From an uncultured Lentisphaerota bacterium (GTDB taxonomy: Bacteria > Verrucomicrobiota > Kiritimatiellia > CAIQIC01), in assembly GCA_903896925.1 (NCBI GenBank), contig CAITZM010000188.1, forward strand, positions 1 to 53,567: 53,567 bases of DNA, given 5' to 3'. Shown here in pieces: positions 34,823 through 43,069 of the stretch. A program made the position numbers and the translations under genes. The notes under the pieces are model-generated. The model did no database searches and had not been told where the DNA came from. It saw only the letters and a list, made by a program, of their open reading frames with translations. Every line of letters starts with the position of its first letter. Position 1 is the first letter of the stretch.

Positions 34823-36256
34823 ATGAGCCAGGACATGGAGCAGCTCTATCAGCGCCGGTTGGCGCGGTATGTGACGGCGATGCGCAACGAGAAGCCGGAC
34901 CGCGTGCCGATCCGCCCGTTCGTTGCCGAGTTCACCGCGAAAGTCGCGGGGATGACCTGCCAGGAGGTGACGCACGACTACAACAAGGCCTTCGAGGCGG
35001 TCATCAAGTGCGCGCACGACTTTGACTGGGACGCGATGGTCGCGAACATGGTCTATGTCTGGACAGGTCTGACCCAGGCGGCGGGGCTGCGCTACTACGC
35101 GATCCCCGGCATCGGCCTGCCGCCGGACGTCGGCTTCAACTATGTCGAGCCGGCCGAGGAAAAGGCGTTCATGCTGCCCACCGAATACGACGCGCTGATC
35201 GCCGACCCGACGGGCTTCCTCTACGAGAAGTGGCTGCCGCGCGTCTCCGAGGAGGTCGCCGCGGGCGGCAAGCGCGCGAGCGTCGGGCTCGTGAAAAGCT
35301 CGATGGCGATGCTCTCCTATTTCACGGCCTTCGGCCCGCAGGTCGCGCGCATGCGCAGCGAGACCGGCATGCCCAGCGCCATCGCCGGCATCTTCAAGGC
35401 GCCGCTCGACATCATCGCCGACAAGATGCGCGGCTATCTCGGACTGCTCGACGATCTCCAGACCCAGCCGGAGAAGGTGCTCAAGGCGTGCGAGGCACTG
35501 ATGCCGCACCTGTGCCACGTCGGCCTGACCAGCTCCGACCCGAGCGGCACCGTGCCCATCGGCTTCTGGATGCACCGCGGCTGCGTGCCGTTCGTCAACC
35601 CGCGGACGTTCAACGAAATCTACTGGCCCACGCTCAAGCCGATCATCGAGGAATTCTGGAAGCAGGGCCGCCAGACGCTGTTCTATGCCGAGGGCAAATG
35701 GCACCACCACTATGACTCGTTCCTCGAACTGCCCGAGCGCAGCATCGTCTACCACGTGGACCGCGACGACGTCTTCGAGGCGCACCGCCGCCTGCACCAC
35801 AAGTTTGCGATCAGCGGCGGCGTGCCCAACACGCTCCTGAGCTTTGGCAAGCCCGCCGAGGTCAGCGCGCTGGTCCGGCGCATCATCACGGAAGTCGCGT
35901 CCCAGGGCGGCTACATTCTCGATTCCGGCGCGATCCTGCAGAACGACGCGAGCATCGCGAACATGCGCGCCCTCACCGACACCGCGCGCGAGTTCGGCGT
36001 CTATGGCGATGGCCACGCCGTGATGAACGCCACGCCGCCCGCGCAGACGCCCGCCTCCATCGCCGACCGCGCGAAGCTGAGGGGCATGAGCGGCCAGCCC
36101 GCCCCGCGCGTCGCCCCCGGCGTCGTCCTCCCGTGGGCCGAGAAACTCCCCACCATCCCCCCGATCACCGGCGACGCCGCGCTCGCCAAGAACATCTGGG
36201 AACAGGTGGACGGCTTCGGCAACATGTACATCTGGCAGTTGCTGCTAAGTTTCTGA
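34823..36256 (+). CDS. uroporphyrinogen decarboxylase (URO-D) family protein
   Basis: 477 residues. NEKPDRVPIRPF at the N-terminus, PSGTVPIGFWMHRGCVPFV and a C-terminal GGYILDSGAILQNDASIANM fit the URO-D superfamily, which holds true uroporphyrinogen decarboxylases and corrinoid methyltransferases such as MtaA/MtbA. Its length and divergent sequence, and the lack of heme genes nearby, favour the methyltransferase-like branch. AAGGAG precedes the ATG. Verrucomicrobia often carry several such genes beside oxidoreductases, but the substrate is unknown. Confidence 0.85.
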   Translation: MSQDMEQLYQRRLARYVTAMRNEKPDRVPIRPFVAEFTAKVAGMTCQEVTHDYNKAFEAVIKCAHDFDWDAMVANMVYVWTGLTQAAGLRYYAIPGIGLPPDVGFNYVEPAEEKAFMLPTEYDALIADPTGFLYEKWLPRVSEEVAAGGKRASVGLVKSSMAMLSYFTAFGPQVARMRSETGMPSAIAGIFKAPLDIIADKMRGYLGLLDDLQTQPEKVLKACEALMPHLCHVGLTSSDPSGTVPIGFWMHRGCVPFVNPRTFNEIYWPTLKPIIEEFWKQGRQTLFYAEGKWHHHYDSFLELPERSIVYHVDRDDVFEAHRRLHHKFAISGGVPNTLLSFGKPAEVSALVRRIITEVASQGGYILDSGAILQNDASIANMRALTDTAREFGVYGDGHAVMNATPPAQTPASIADRAKLRGMSGQPAPRVAPGVVLPWAEKLPTIPPITGDAALAKNIWEQVDGFGNMYIWQLLLSF

Positions 36257-36327
36257 ATATCATGAAATCTGCATAGTACTCCGGTGGGTTTAAAACCGAC
36301 TGGAGCAGGAGACACACGATAAAAACG

Positions 36328-37527
36328 ATGATTACAGCAATGCTGATAGCGTTTGCTGTAACCGTCTCCGCACAGCAGCTAAATACACTGGATACGTTGC
36401 GGCAGGCCTACGAAAAACAACAGCAGACCCTTTGCGCTCAATACGGCACGGCGCTGGACGCGATTAATGCAGGTTTGAGAGCGAAGGGCGACTTGGATGG
36501 CATCCTCGCCATTGAAGCTGAAAAACAACGATTAAAGGAGCAGAAGATCGTTCTGAATCCGACAGAGGCCCCAGAGTTGTTTCGGCCCGCAACGGAACTG
36601 TATTTCCGCTCTATGGTCATGTTACTGGGGTCGCATGCAAAGGCGCTTGACGAGCTCATCAAGAAAGAAGTTGTGGCAGGCCACATAGCAGAAGCAAAGG
36701 TTATCAAGATAGAGAAGGATCAAGCGGTTCGTTTGCTGGCGGACATTCAAACAAAGTTGGCGGTGCAAGCAGGGCACAAGGCTGCAGCCAAGGGAGTTTC
36801 GGAAGAAAGAGCGGGAACTGTTAAGGTTAAGACGACTCTTCCGGCCGGTCTTCTCAAGGAATGCGTTCTCTATTATTCTTTTGATAGTGGTGAAGGGAAG
36901 GATGTGACCGATTTGAGTGGCGCCGGGCACCACGGGCTATTAAAGGACGCGGTGGTTGTCAGCGACAACAGAGGGTTGGGGAACGCGGCTTGCGCGTTCA
37001 GGGAAGGAACGTCCATAGACTCCAAGGCGGACACCGTCTCGGGTTCTGTTTACAGGGAGTTGACTTTAGCCGTGTGGCTGAAAGGTGCTGATTTTGGCGG
37101 TCAACGGCACTTAGTTGGCAGAACGGATGGCCGAACAACTTATCAGACTCCAGGAAGCTTCGGGCTGGAGCTTGGGTTGTTCGGAAATCTTATCCCCTGC
37201 GTTCACTTCAATGACGGCAAGGATCAGCGGCTATCCTTCGGGAAAAAAATGGAAGCGGGCAAATGGTGTCAGCTTACGGCTGTCTTTAAGAGCGTGGGCA
37301 CCCGGAACGGCACTGCTGCAGGCTATATGGATGGCGAAAGAGTATTCTTGCGTTCAGGATTTTCGAAGATCCCCAACCTTCCCAATGCATTCTTCAGGGT
37401 TGGACAATGGGAAAATGGTGGCTACTCCATGCACTTTAAGGGCCTGATAGATGATGTGATGATCTACCGTAGAGCATTGTCGGACAGCGAAGTGAAACAG
37501 CTCTACAGCGCCCAGAAATCGCAGTAA
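36328..37527 (+). CDS. secreted coiled-coil and LamG-domain protein
   Basis: 399 residues. A signal peptide (MLIAFAVTVSA) is followed by a helical, probably coiled-coil part (about 20-150; LRQAYEKQQQTL, LAIEAEKQRLKEQ) and a concanavalin-A-like/LamG domain (about 175-395; VLYYSFDSGEGKDVTDLSG, LIDDVMIYRRALSDSEVKQL). The domain binds sugars or proteins; the protein is likely periplasmic or surface-bound. AGGAG lies 16 bp upstream of this ATG, but 7 bp upstream of an in-frame ATA at 36319, which would add I-K-T and give a better signal peptide. Base composition is visibly lower in GC than the neighbours, hinting at transfer. Confidence 0.85.
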   Translation: MITAMLIAFAVTVSAQQLNTLDTLRQAYEKQQQTLCAQYGTALDAINAGLRAKGDLDGILAIEAEKQRLKEQKIVLNPTEAPELFRPATELYFRSMVMLLGSHAKALDELIKKEVVAGHIAEAKVIKIEKDQAVRLLADIQTKLAVQAGHKAAAKGVSEERAGTVKVKTTLPAGLLKECVLYYSFDSGEGKDVTDLSGAGHHGLLKDAVVVSDNRGLGNAACAFREGTSIDSKADTVSGSVYRELTLAVWLKGADFGGQRHLVGRTDGRTTYQTPGSFGLELGLFGNLIPCVHFNDGKDQRLSFGKKMEAGKWCQLTAVFKSVGTRNGTAAGYMDGERVFLRSGFSKIPNLPNAFFRVGQWENGGYSMHFKGLIDDVMIYRRALSDSEVKQLYSAQKSQ

Positions 37528-37551
37528 TCGATGCATTAATATGGCCGAAAG

Positions 37552-37670
37552 ATGCAGCGGTTGTTGGCGGTGTGGGCGGCGGACTGTGCGGAGCATATGC
37601 AGTGGTTGATCGAGGCGCAGGAGTGGCACGACGACCGGCCGCGCAAGGCGAGCGAGGCCGCAGCAAGTGA
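37552..37670 (+). pseudogene. fragment resembling a putative immunity protein
   Basis: In frame from the ATG at 37552 the sequence reads MQRLLAVWAADCAEHM and DDRPRKASEAA. This recalls the AADCAEHVL...DDRPRKAIEAAR core of putative immunity proteins in environmental genomes. Only about 40 residues remain; the rest is missing and the frame runs into a short tandem repeat before a stop at 37714. I read it as a decayed remnant. Confidence 0.5.
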
Positions 37671-37698
37671 ACATCGAACACCGAACATCCAACATCGA
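37671..37698 (+). repeat. four copies of a 7-bp unit (ACATCGA)
   Basis: ACATCGA, ACACCGA, ACATCCA, ACATCGA in tandem. Such units are common between genes in Verrucomicrobia and related groups, as far as I recall. Confidence 0.65.
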
Positions 37699-37888
37699 AG
37701 GCCGGGGCGGCTCTGAACCGGCGCTTCTGTAGCAGCGACCTTCCGGCCTCGTCCGAGCACGTCGCCGGGACAAGGGTGGTTGTCGTCGGCCACCGCTACA
37801 GAAAATCAAAGCCGGAACGAAACTTCCCGCGGCGCTCGATCCTCCGCGCTGGAGGGCGGCGTATCACGCAGCAGGTATCGCGGGGTGG

Positions 37889-37913
37889 GCCGCATTCTGA
37901 CGAATGCGGCTAC
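37889..37913 (-). repeat. REP-like hairpin with inverted GTAG foot
   Basis: GCCGCATTC-TGAC-GAATGCGGC, a 9-bp stem, with CTAC overlapping its right end. Confidence 0.65.
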
Positions 37914-38117
37914 AGCGGAGCATCACCCTGACCGCCGCCATGGAACTGGCTTAAAAGCACCAGCCGAAGAAACTCCGACCGCTGGCCTTTCCCGCCCGAG
38001 GCAAGAACTGCCAGGGTTCGAATTCCGGATGATTGCTTTGCGCTGGGCTGAACCGCAACGAGCGACGGGAAAGCAATAACGGGAAAAAACTGCGCATGAA
38101 CTAGATAAGGCACCCGG

Positions 38118-38225
38118 TCAGCGGCGCAACAAAAGCACCACGACCACGATAAGCACCAACAGTCCCAGCGAACCCCCGCCAATGTAATAAAAGTTGGCGA
38201 GCACCGGTGCTACAATAAAGCTCAT
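38118..38225 (-). CDS. 35-residue single-helix membrane protein
   Basis: Reads MSFIVAPVLANFYYIGGG followed by a helix of about 14 residues (LGLLVLIVVVVLLL) and RR at the end. GAAGGA lies at good spacing before the ATG at 38225. It follows a small lipoprotein gene and a DUF3309 gene on the same strand. The C-terminal half resembles the end of DUF3309 proteins. Function unknown; small hydrophobic proteins of this sort are often stress-induced. Confidence 0.65.
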   Translation of the reverse strand: MSFIVAPVLANFYYIGGGSLGLLVLIVVVVLLLRR

Positions 38226-38351
38226 AAGGTTCCTTCCCGTTCCATCAGGGATGCCTACGAGGCATCCCTGGCCCTGCGTTAAACCCAACCTTGGGCTTGG
38301 GGGCGGCTCTCCACCCCGGCACCACTCCGGTTCTGGAAAAACAGAAACCGG

Positions 38352-38447
38352 TTACCCAAAAGACAGCCAGCAGCCCGAGAGCAGCAGGCAGGCCGAGGCC
38401 AGTAAGGCCACCATAGCAATCATCCGAATATTTTTTTGCATTTTCAT
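38352..38447 (-). CDS. 31-residue small lipoprotein
   Basis: MKMQKNIRMIAMVALLASAC continues to a lipobox LLSGC, leaving a mature part of about six residues (CWLSFG). AGGAG precedes the ATG at 38447 by six bases. Entericidin-like lipoproteins are similarly tiny, but the similarity may be only in type. It lies between the DUF3309 gene and the 35-residue membrane protein gene. Confidence 0.65.
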   Translation of the reverse strand: MKMQKNIRMIAMVALLASACLLLSGCWLSFG

Positions 38448-38469
38448 GATTTCTCCTGATTTCCAACGG

Positions 38470-38628
38470 TCAAACACGACCTGCAAGAACCAAGATGAGC
38501 AGGATCAGGACAACGAGGCCCAGGCCGCCACTTGGATAATATCCCCAGTTCCTGCTATGGGGCCACGTGGGTAATGCGCCCACGAGAAACAGAACCAGCA
38601 CCACCAACAGTATTGCTCCGATGCTCAT
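38470..38628 (-). CDS. DUF3309 family small membrane protein
   Basis: 52 residues: an N-terminal helix (IGAILLVVLVLFLVGALP), the family motif PTWPHSRNWGYYPSGG, and a second helix (LGLVVLILLILVLAG). This matches DUF3309 end to end. The family is of unknown function and widespread in proteobacteria and Verrucomicrobia. The ATG at 38628 has a GAG-type binding site, and a bipartite promoter-like motif lies 24 bp upstream. Confidence 0.88.
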   Translation of the reverse strand: MSIGAILLVVLVLFLVGALPTWPHSRNWGYYPSGGLGLVVLILLILVLAGRV

Positions 38629-38651
38629 AATATCTCGCCTTTCTGGGAGTA

Positions 38652-38693
38652 AAATACGTGTTGGGTTGGCCCACCGCCATGGGGTGTAACCCT
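38652..38693 (-). promoter_or_regulatory. bipartite promoter-like motif upstream of the DUF3309 gene
   Basis: AGGGTTACACCCCAT (38693-38679) and, 19 bp on, ACGTA in ACACGTATTTT (38659-38655). It matches the motif upstream of the giant PEP-CTERM gene at 31431-31473. Both lie 24-40 bp upstream of an ATG. Confidence 0.6.
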
Positions 38694-38811
38694 ACGGCCG
38701 ATACCCGCCACCGTCAGGGAACTCGGCTGGCAAAAACGCCGCCTGCCGAAAGATCTTTGGCCGCTGGTTTCCCGTCGCGATAGAGCTTAACGCGGCTACG
38801 CTGCAACCCAA

Positions 38812-38879
38812 CCTCACGCGGAGCGTGAGGACTACTTTGCAGAGCCGCTGCCCTGGTAGTCCTCTCGCTCCGCGAGAGG
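38812..38879. repeat. two facing REP-like elements
   Basis: CCTCACGC-GGA-GCGTGAGG (38812-38830) with an inverted CTAC foot, then GTAG at 38856 with CCTCTCGC-TCC-GCGAGAGG (38861-38879). The two stems differ by matched changes. Confidence 0.7.
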
Positions 38880-38997
38880 CTCCTGTTCAGTGACCTGCCA
38901 GTCTGCTGAGAATTGTGTCAGGAAAAATAATTCTGAACAGTTTCAGCGCGGCGGTGACGAACTGCTCGACCAACACCAAGCGCATAGCAGGGAAATT

Positions 38998-39019
38998 GTA
39001 GGCCGGGTCACCGACCCGG
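38998..39019 (+). repeat. REP-like element: GTAG foot plus CCGGGTC hairpin
   Basis: GTAG at 38998-39001, stem CCGGGTC-ACC-GACCCGG at 39003-39019. Confidence 0.7.
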
Positions 39020-39232
39020 CGAACTGTGCCGGAGCCACCGCCAGAGCGAAGCCGCCGACGGCGGTCGCAGGCCGCCGCTTCAGCAGCGCTTTGAACGGCG
39101 CAGCCCTCCGCCGCACAGGGCGCACTCCTCATTGGAGGGCGGCGTGTCACGCCGCCGAAAATTTCAGCAATCCACCGACTGGCAGAGCGTCGCAGGCGGT
39201 GTACTTTTCCCCACCATGAAAGGAACAACGCC

Positions 39233-39604
39233 ATGAAACAGAATCCCGTCAGGTGGTTTGAGATCTACGTGCAGGACATGAAGCGTGCGAAGAAGTTTTA
39301 CGAGAAGGTCTTTGCCGTGAAGCTGGCGAAGCTCAAGAACCCGGGCATGGAGATGTGGGCTTTCCCGATGGAGATGAAGGGCAGGGGTTGTGCCGGCGCC
39401 CTGGTGTGCATGAAAGATGTACCGTCCGGCTGCGGCGGCACGCTGGTCTACTTCTCCAGCGAAAATTGCGCCGTCGAGGAAGCCCGCGCCCTCAAGGCCG
39501 GCGGCAAGCTGCACCGGTCGAAGATGTCCATCGGCGAGTACGGCTTCATCTCGCTGGTCCACGACACCGAAGGCAACCTGATCGGGCTGCACTCCTTGCA
39601 ATAG
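39233..39604 (+). CDS. VOC-family (glyoxalase/bleomycin-resistance-like) protein
   Basis: 123 residues, one VOC domain: VRWFEIYVQDMKRAKKFYEK at the start, GTLVYFSSENC in the middle, and the C-terminal GFISLVHDTEGNLIGLHS. The paired beta-alpha-beta modules form a metal-binding barrel used by glyoxalases, dioxygenases and antibiotic-binding proteins. AAAGGAAC precedes the ATG. The substrate is unknown. Confidence 0.9.
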   Translation: MKQNPVRWFEIYVQDMKRAKKFYEKVFAVKLAKLKNPGMEMWAFPMEMKGRGCAGALVCMKDVPSGCGGTLVYFSSENCAVEEARALKAGGKLHRSKMSIGEYGFISLVHDTEGNLIGLHSLQ

Positions 39605-39869
39605 CCCGTTGCGCCGTGGACTTGTGGATATGCGGCGCGAAGCCGCGGGAAAGCCCCACCCGCCCAGACTGGGTGAGGCGGGGATGTCTGCCTGTGATCC
39701 GCAGCACCCTCACAGCGGTCCTGCCGGCACCCGCGAAAATTCATAATGCGGGTTGATTTATTTTGAGGTCAAAACTACTCTAGGCACCGTGCTGGTTCAG
39801 CCAGGCCCTACAGCGGGGCTTGGCGTAGCTACCGCGTGGCGCGGTGGTGTGCCCAAGGAAGGGAAAAGA

Positions 39870-40718
39870 ATGAAAAAATTCTTCAAGATTACCGGCTGGA
39901 GCTTGCTGGGGCTGGTGTTGGCGCTGCTGCTCGCGATCCTCTTCCTCGGCGGGCCGCTCATCAAGCATACGGTCAACGCCGTCGGGCCGAAGGCGCTGGG
40001 CGTGCCGGTGACGCTGCAGGCGGCGACCTTCGCTCCGTTCAAGGGCCAGCTTACGTTGAAGGGCCTGCACGTCGGGAACCCGGAAGGCTTCAAGACGCCC
40101 GGACTTTTCGAGCTGGGGCTGATCAAGGTTGATCTCGATGTCGCCTCGCTGTTCAAGAAGCTCGTGGTGATCAAGGAAATCCGGATCGAAGGCCCGGAGA
40201 TCACCTACGAACGGGCGTTGAAGAACAGCAACATCGGCCAGCTGCTGGAGCAGCTCCGACCTGCGACCAACGCACCCGCGCAACCAGCCGCGGAACCCAA
40301 GACAGAGGGCGGCAAGAAAGTGGTGATCCAGAAGTTGACCATTTCCGGTTCCCGGGTGCATGCCACCATCACCGCGCTGGGCGGTCACTCCGTGCTCCTG
40401 CCGCTACCGCCCATCCGCTTGACGAACATCGGCGGGGACGGCCAGGAGGCCAAGGGCGTCACCTGGGTGGAAGCGCTCCGCAGAATTCTGGGCGCCGTTT
40501 TCACGGGTGTGACCGATGTCGTCACCGGCGCGGGCGGTCTGGCGGTGGACGGTGTGAAAGCCGTGGGCGGCGCGGCGGTGGGCGGGGTGAAGGCTGTGGG
40601 TGGCGTGGCGGTGGACGGGGTGAAGGCGGTCGGTGCGGGAGCCGGCAAGGCGGTGGACGGGGTGAAAAATCTGATCGGCTTGGGCGAGAAGAAGGCACCG
40701 GCCAAGGATGGGCAATAA
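39870..40718 (+). CDS. AsmA-like membrane-anchored protein with Gly/Ala/Val repeat tail
   Basis: 282 residues. An N-terminal helix (about 6-26) is followed by an AsmA/DUF748-like region (LGVPVTLQAATFAPFKGQLT, GNPEGFKTPGLFELG, VIKEIRIEGPEITYE). AsmA relatives are linked to lipid or outer-membrane transport. The C-terminal 60 residues carry an 11-residue-type repeat: AVDGVKAVGG, AVGGVKAVGG, AVDGVKAVG, AVDGVKNLIG, with the look of an amphipathic or membrane-contacting element. GGAAGGG precedes the ATG at 39870. The next gene starts 55 bp on and is probably co-transcribed. Confidence 0.75.
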   Translation: MKKFFKITGWSLLGLVLALLLAILFLGGPLIKHTVNAVGPKALGVPVTLQAATFAPFKGQLTLKGLHVGNPEGFKTPGLFELGLIKVDLDVASLFKKLVVIKEIRIEGPEITYERALKNSNIGQLLEQLRPATNAPAQPAAEPKTEGGKKVVIQKLTISGSRVHATITALGGHSVLLPLPPIRLTNIGGDGQEAKGVTWVEALRRILGAVFTGVTDVVTGAGGLAVDGVKAVGGAAVGGVKAVGGVAVDGVKAVGAGAGKAVDGVKNLIGLGEKKAPAKDGQ

Positions 40719-40773
40719 TTTAACGGGTGATGCGCAACAGCGGCCATGCAGTCAGGATGATCAAGGATACATA

Positions 40774-42996
40774 ATGATGACACCAACTTCCTCCCACACG
40801 TGGAAATTTTTCCGGGCCGGCGGCTTCGACCAGGTCAAACTCCAATCCGGCAGCGACCTGGCGCATCTCGACCAACTGGACCAGAAGTTGTGGGTCGCCC
40901 TGGCCTGCCCCGCAACCGGGCTTGAGTTTGACGCCCGGACCCTCGCGCTGATGGATACGGACAAGGACGGGCGCATCCGCGCGCCAGAGCTGATTGCCGC
41001 CACCCAATGGGCCTGCGGACTGTTGAAGAATCCGGACGACCTCCTGAAAGCATCGCCCTCGCTGCCGCTGGACGCCATCAATGACGCCACGCCCGAGGGC
41101 CGGCAGCTCCTTGCTTCCGCACAACAAATCCTGCTGCACCTCGGCAAAAAAGACGCCGCGGCCATTACGCTCGCGGATGCCGTCGATATTGAAAAGATGT
41201 TCGCCCAGACCCGGTTCAACGGCGATGGCATCGTGCCCCTCGAGGCCGCCGCAGACGAAGCCACCAGGTCCGTCATGGCGGATGTGATCGCCTGCCTCGG
41301 GGCCGAAACCGACCGCAGCGCCAAGCCCGGCGTGAATCAGGCCAAGGTGGACCAGTTCTTTGCCGCAGCGCAGGCCTGTGCGGATTATTGGCAACAGGCC
41401 GAGGGCAACGCGGAGCTTTTCCCCTTGGGCGCCCAGACCCCTGCCGCCGCCGCCGCGCTCCAGGCGGTCAGGGCCAAGGTGGACGACTATTTTGCCCGGT
41501 GCCGGCTCGCCGCTTTTGATGCCCGCGCCATCGGGGCGTTGAACCGCGAAGAAAAGGATTACCTCGCCTTCACGGCGAAAGACCTCACGGTGAATTCCGC
41601 CGAGCTGGTCGGCTTCCCGCTGGCGCGCATCGCCGCCGGCCGGCCGTTGCCGCTGGTCGAAGGGCTCAATCCCGCCTGGGCGGCTGCGCTCGCCGCCTTG
41701 CAGTCCGGCGTGGTCCAGCCCTTGCTCGGCGACCGGTCAGAGCTGACCGAAAGCGATTGGGCTGCCCTCACGGCCAGGCTCGCGCCCTATGCAGCGTGGG
41801 CCGCCGGCAAACCCGGCGCGGCCGTCGAGAAGCTCGGCGTGCAGCGCCTCCGCGACATCCTCGCCAGCCCGGCGAAGGAAAAGATCCTGGCCCTCATCGC
41901 GGAGGACCGGAAGCTGGAGCCGGAGTTCACCGCGATGTCCGCCGTCGAGCGGCTGGTCCGCTACCATCGCGACCTGTTCAAGTTGTGCAATAATTTCGTT
42001 TCGTTTCGCGATTTCTACGGGCGCAAGGACAAGGCCATCTTCCAGGCCGGCACGCTCTATCTGGACCAGCGGAGCTGCGATCTGTGCCTGACGGTCGAAG
42101 ATGCCGGCAAACACGCCAGCATGGCCGCGCTCGCGGGCACCTATCTGGCGTATTGCGACTGTGTGCGCAAAGGCACCAACGAAAAGCTGCAGCTGGTGGC
42201 CGCGTTCACCAACGGCGATGCGGACAACCTCATGGTCGGCCGCAACGGCATTTTCTACGACCGCAAGGGCCGCGACTGGGATGCCACGATCACCCGCATC
42301 GTGGACAATCCCATCAGCATCCGGCAGGCCTTCTGGGCGCCCTACAAAAAATGCATCCGCATGATCGAGGAACAGGTGGCCAAGCGCGCCTCTGCTGCGG
42401 GCGACGCCGCGAACGCCCGGATGCAAGTCGCCGTGGCCACCGGCCAGCCCCTGCCTCCGCCCCCCCCGCCGAAGAAAGTGGACCCCGGCATGCTGGCGGC
42501 CCTTGGGCTGGTCTTGAGCACCCTGCTGGTCGCCTTGGGAGGCATCTTCGCGGCTTTTACGAAACTGCCGCTCTGGCAGATGCCGCTGGCGATTGCGGCC
42601 ATCCTGCTCGCCGTGTCCATCCCCTCCATGATCATCGCCTGGCTCAAACTGCGGAAGCGCAACCTGGGCCCGATCCTTGACGCCAACGGCTGGGCGGTGA
42701 ACGCCAAGGCGCGCCTCAACGTGCCCTTCGGCGCCTCGCTGACCAAGGTTGCCGCCCTGCCACCCGGCGCGCAGCGCGATCTGGTCGATCCCTTCGCCGA
42801 GAAGAAAAAGCCGTGGGGCTTGTATGGGGCGGTGCTCGTCACCCTGCTGCTGGCGGGGGCCTGGTACCTGGGCAAGCTGGATACCCTCCTGCCCGGCACC
42901 ATGAAAAGCACCACCGTGCTCGGCACCAACGCGCCGGCTTGTCCGACGCCGTCACCAGGGCCCAACGCGGCGACTGTCGAGCCGCCCAAACAGTAA
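40774..42996 (+). CDS. large protein with EF-hand-like motifs and two C-terminal membrane helices
   Basis: 740 residues, function unknown. Residues about 59-72 hold a complete EF-hand loop (DTDKDGRIRAPE), and a second, incomplete one is FNGDGIVPLE further on. A long helical body follows, then a proline run (PPPPPPKK), two helices (LAALGLVLSTLLVALGGIFA and MPLAIAAILLAVSIPSMIIA), a cytoplasmic-type loop, and another helix near the end (YGAVLVTLLLAGAWYLG). I chose the ATG at 40774 with AAGGA upstream. It may be a calcium-responsive membrane protein. Neighbouring genes code for envelope proteins. Confidence 0.8.
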   Translation: MMTPTSSHTWKFFRAGGFDQVKLQSGSDLAHLDQLDQKLWVALACPATGLEFDARTLALMDTDKDGRIRAPELIAATQWACGLLKNPDDLLKASPSLPLDAINDATPEGRQLLASAQQILLHLGKKDAAAITLADAVDIEKMFAQTRFNGDGIVPLEAAADEATRSVMADVIACLGAETDRSAKPGVNQAKVDQFFAAAQACADYWQQAEGNAELFPLGAQTPAAAAALQAVRAKVDDYFARCRLAAFDARAIGALNREEKDYLAFTAKDLTVNSAELVGFPLARIAAGRPLPLVEGLNPAWAAALAALQSGVVQPLLGDRSELTESDWAALTARLAPYAAWAAGKPGAAVEKLGVQRLRDILASPAKEKILALIAEDRKLEPEFTAMSAVERLVRYHRDLFKLCNNFVSFRDFYGRKDKAIFQAGTLYLDQRSCDLCLTVEDAGKHASMAALAGTYLAYCDCVRKGTNEKLQLVAAFTNGDADNLMVGRNGIFYDRKGRDWDATITRIVDNPISIRQAFWAPYKKCIRMIEEQVAKRASAAGDAANARMQVAVATGQPLPPPPPPKKVDPGMLAALGLVLSTLLVALGGIFAAFTKLPLWQMPLAIAAILLAVSIPSMIIAWLKLRKRNLGPILDANGWAVNAKARLNVPFGASLTKVAALPPGAQRDLVDPFAEKKKPWGLYGAVLVTLLLAGAWYLGKLDTLLPGTMKSTTVLGTNAPACPTPSPGPNAATVEPPKQ

Positions 42997-43069
42997 ACAC
43001 CAGACCGGGCGCCCAAGGCAGGCTCTCGACCGCATCTGCGAACATATGAAAAACAAGCTGGAGATAAAC

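Larger units (their letters stand above)
37528..38117. other. region with immunity-gene remnant, 7-bp repeat and REP-like element
   Basis: 590 bp without an intact gene. Holds the remnant at 37552-37670, the tandem repeat at 37671-37698, a degenerate REP-like stretch at about 37729 and the hairpin at 37889-37913. Confidence 0.55.
38629..39232. other. promoter region of the small-protein genes and REP-like elements
   Basis: 604 bp. The bipartite motif is at 38652-38693; REP-like elements are at 38812-38879 and 38998-39019, and a GGAG-footed hairpin (GGCGGCG...CGCCGCC) is at about 39135-39155. No credible gene. Confidence 0.55.
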
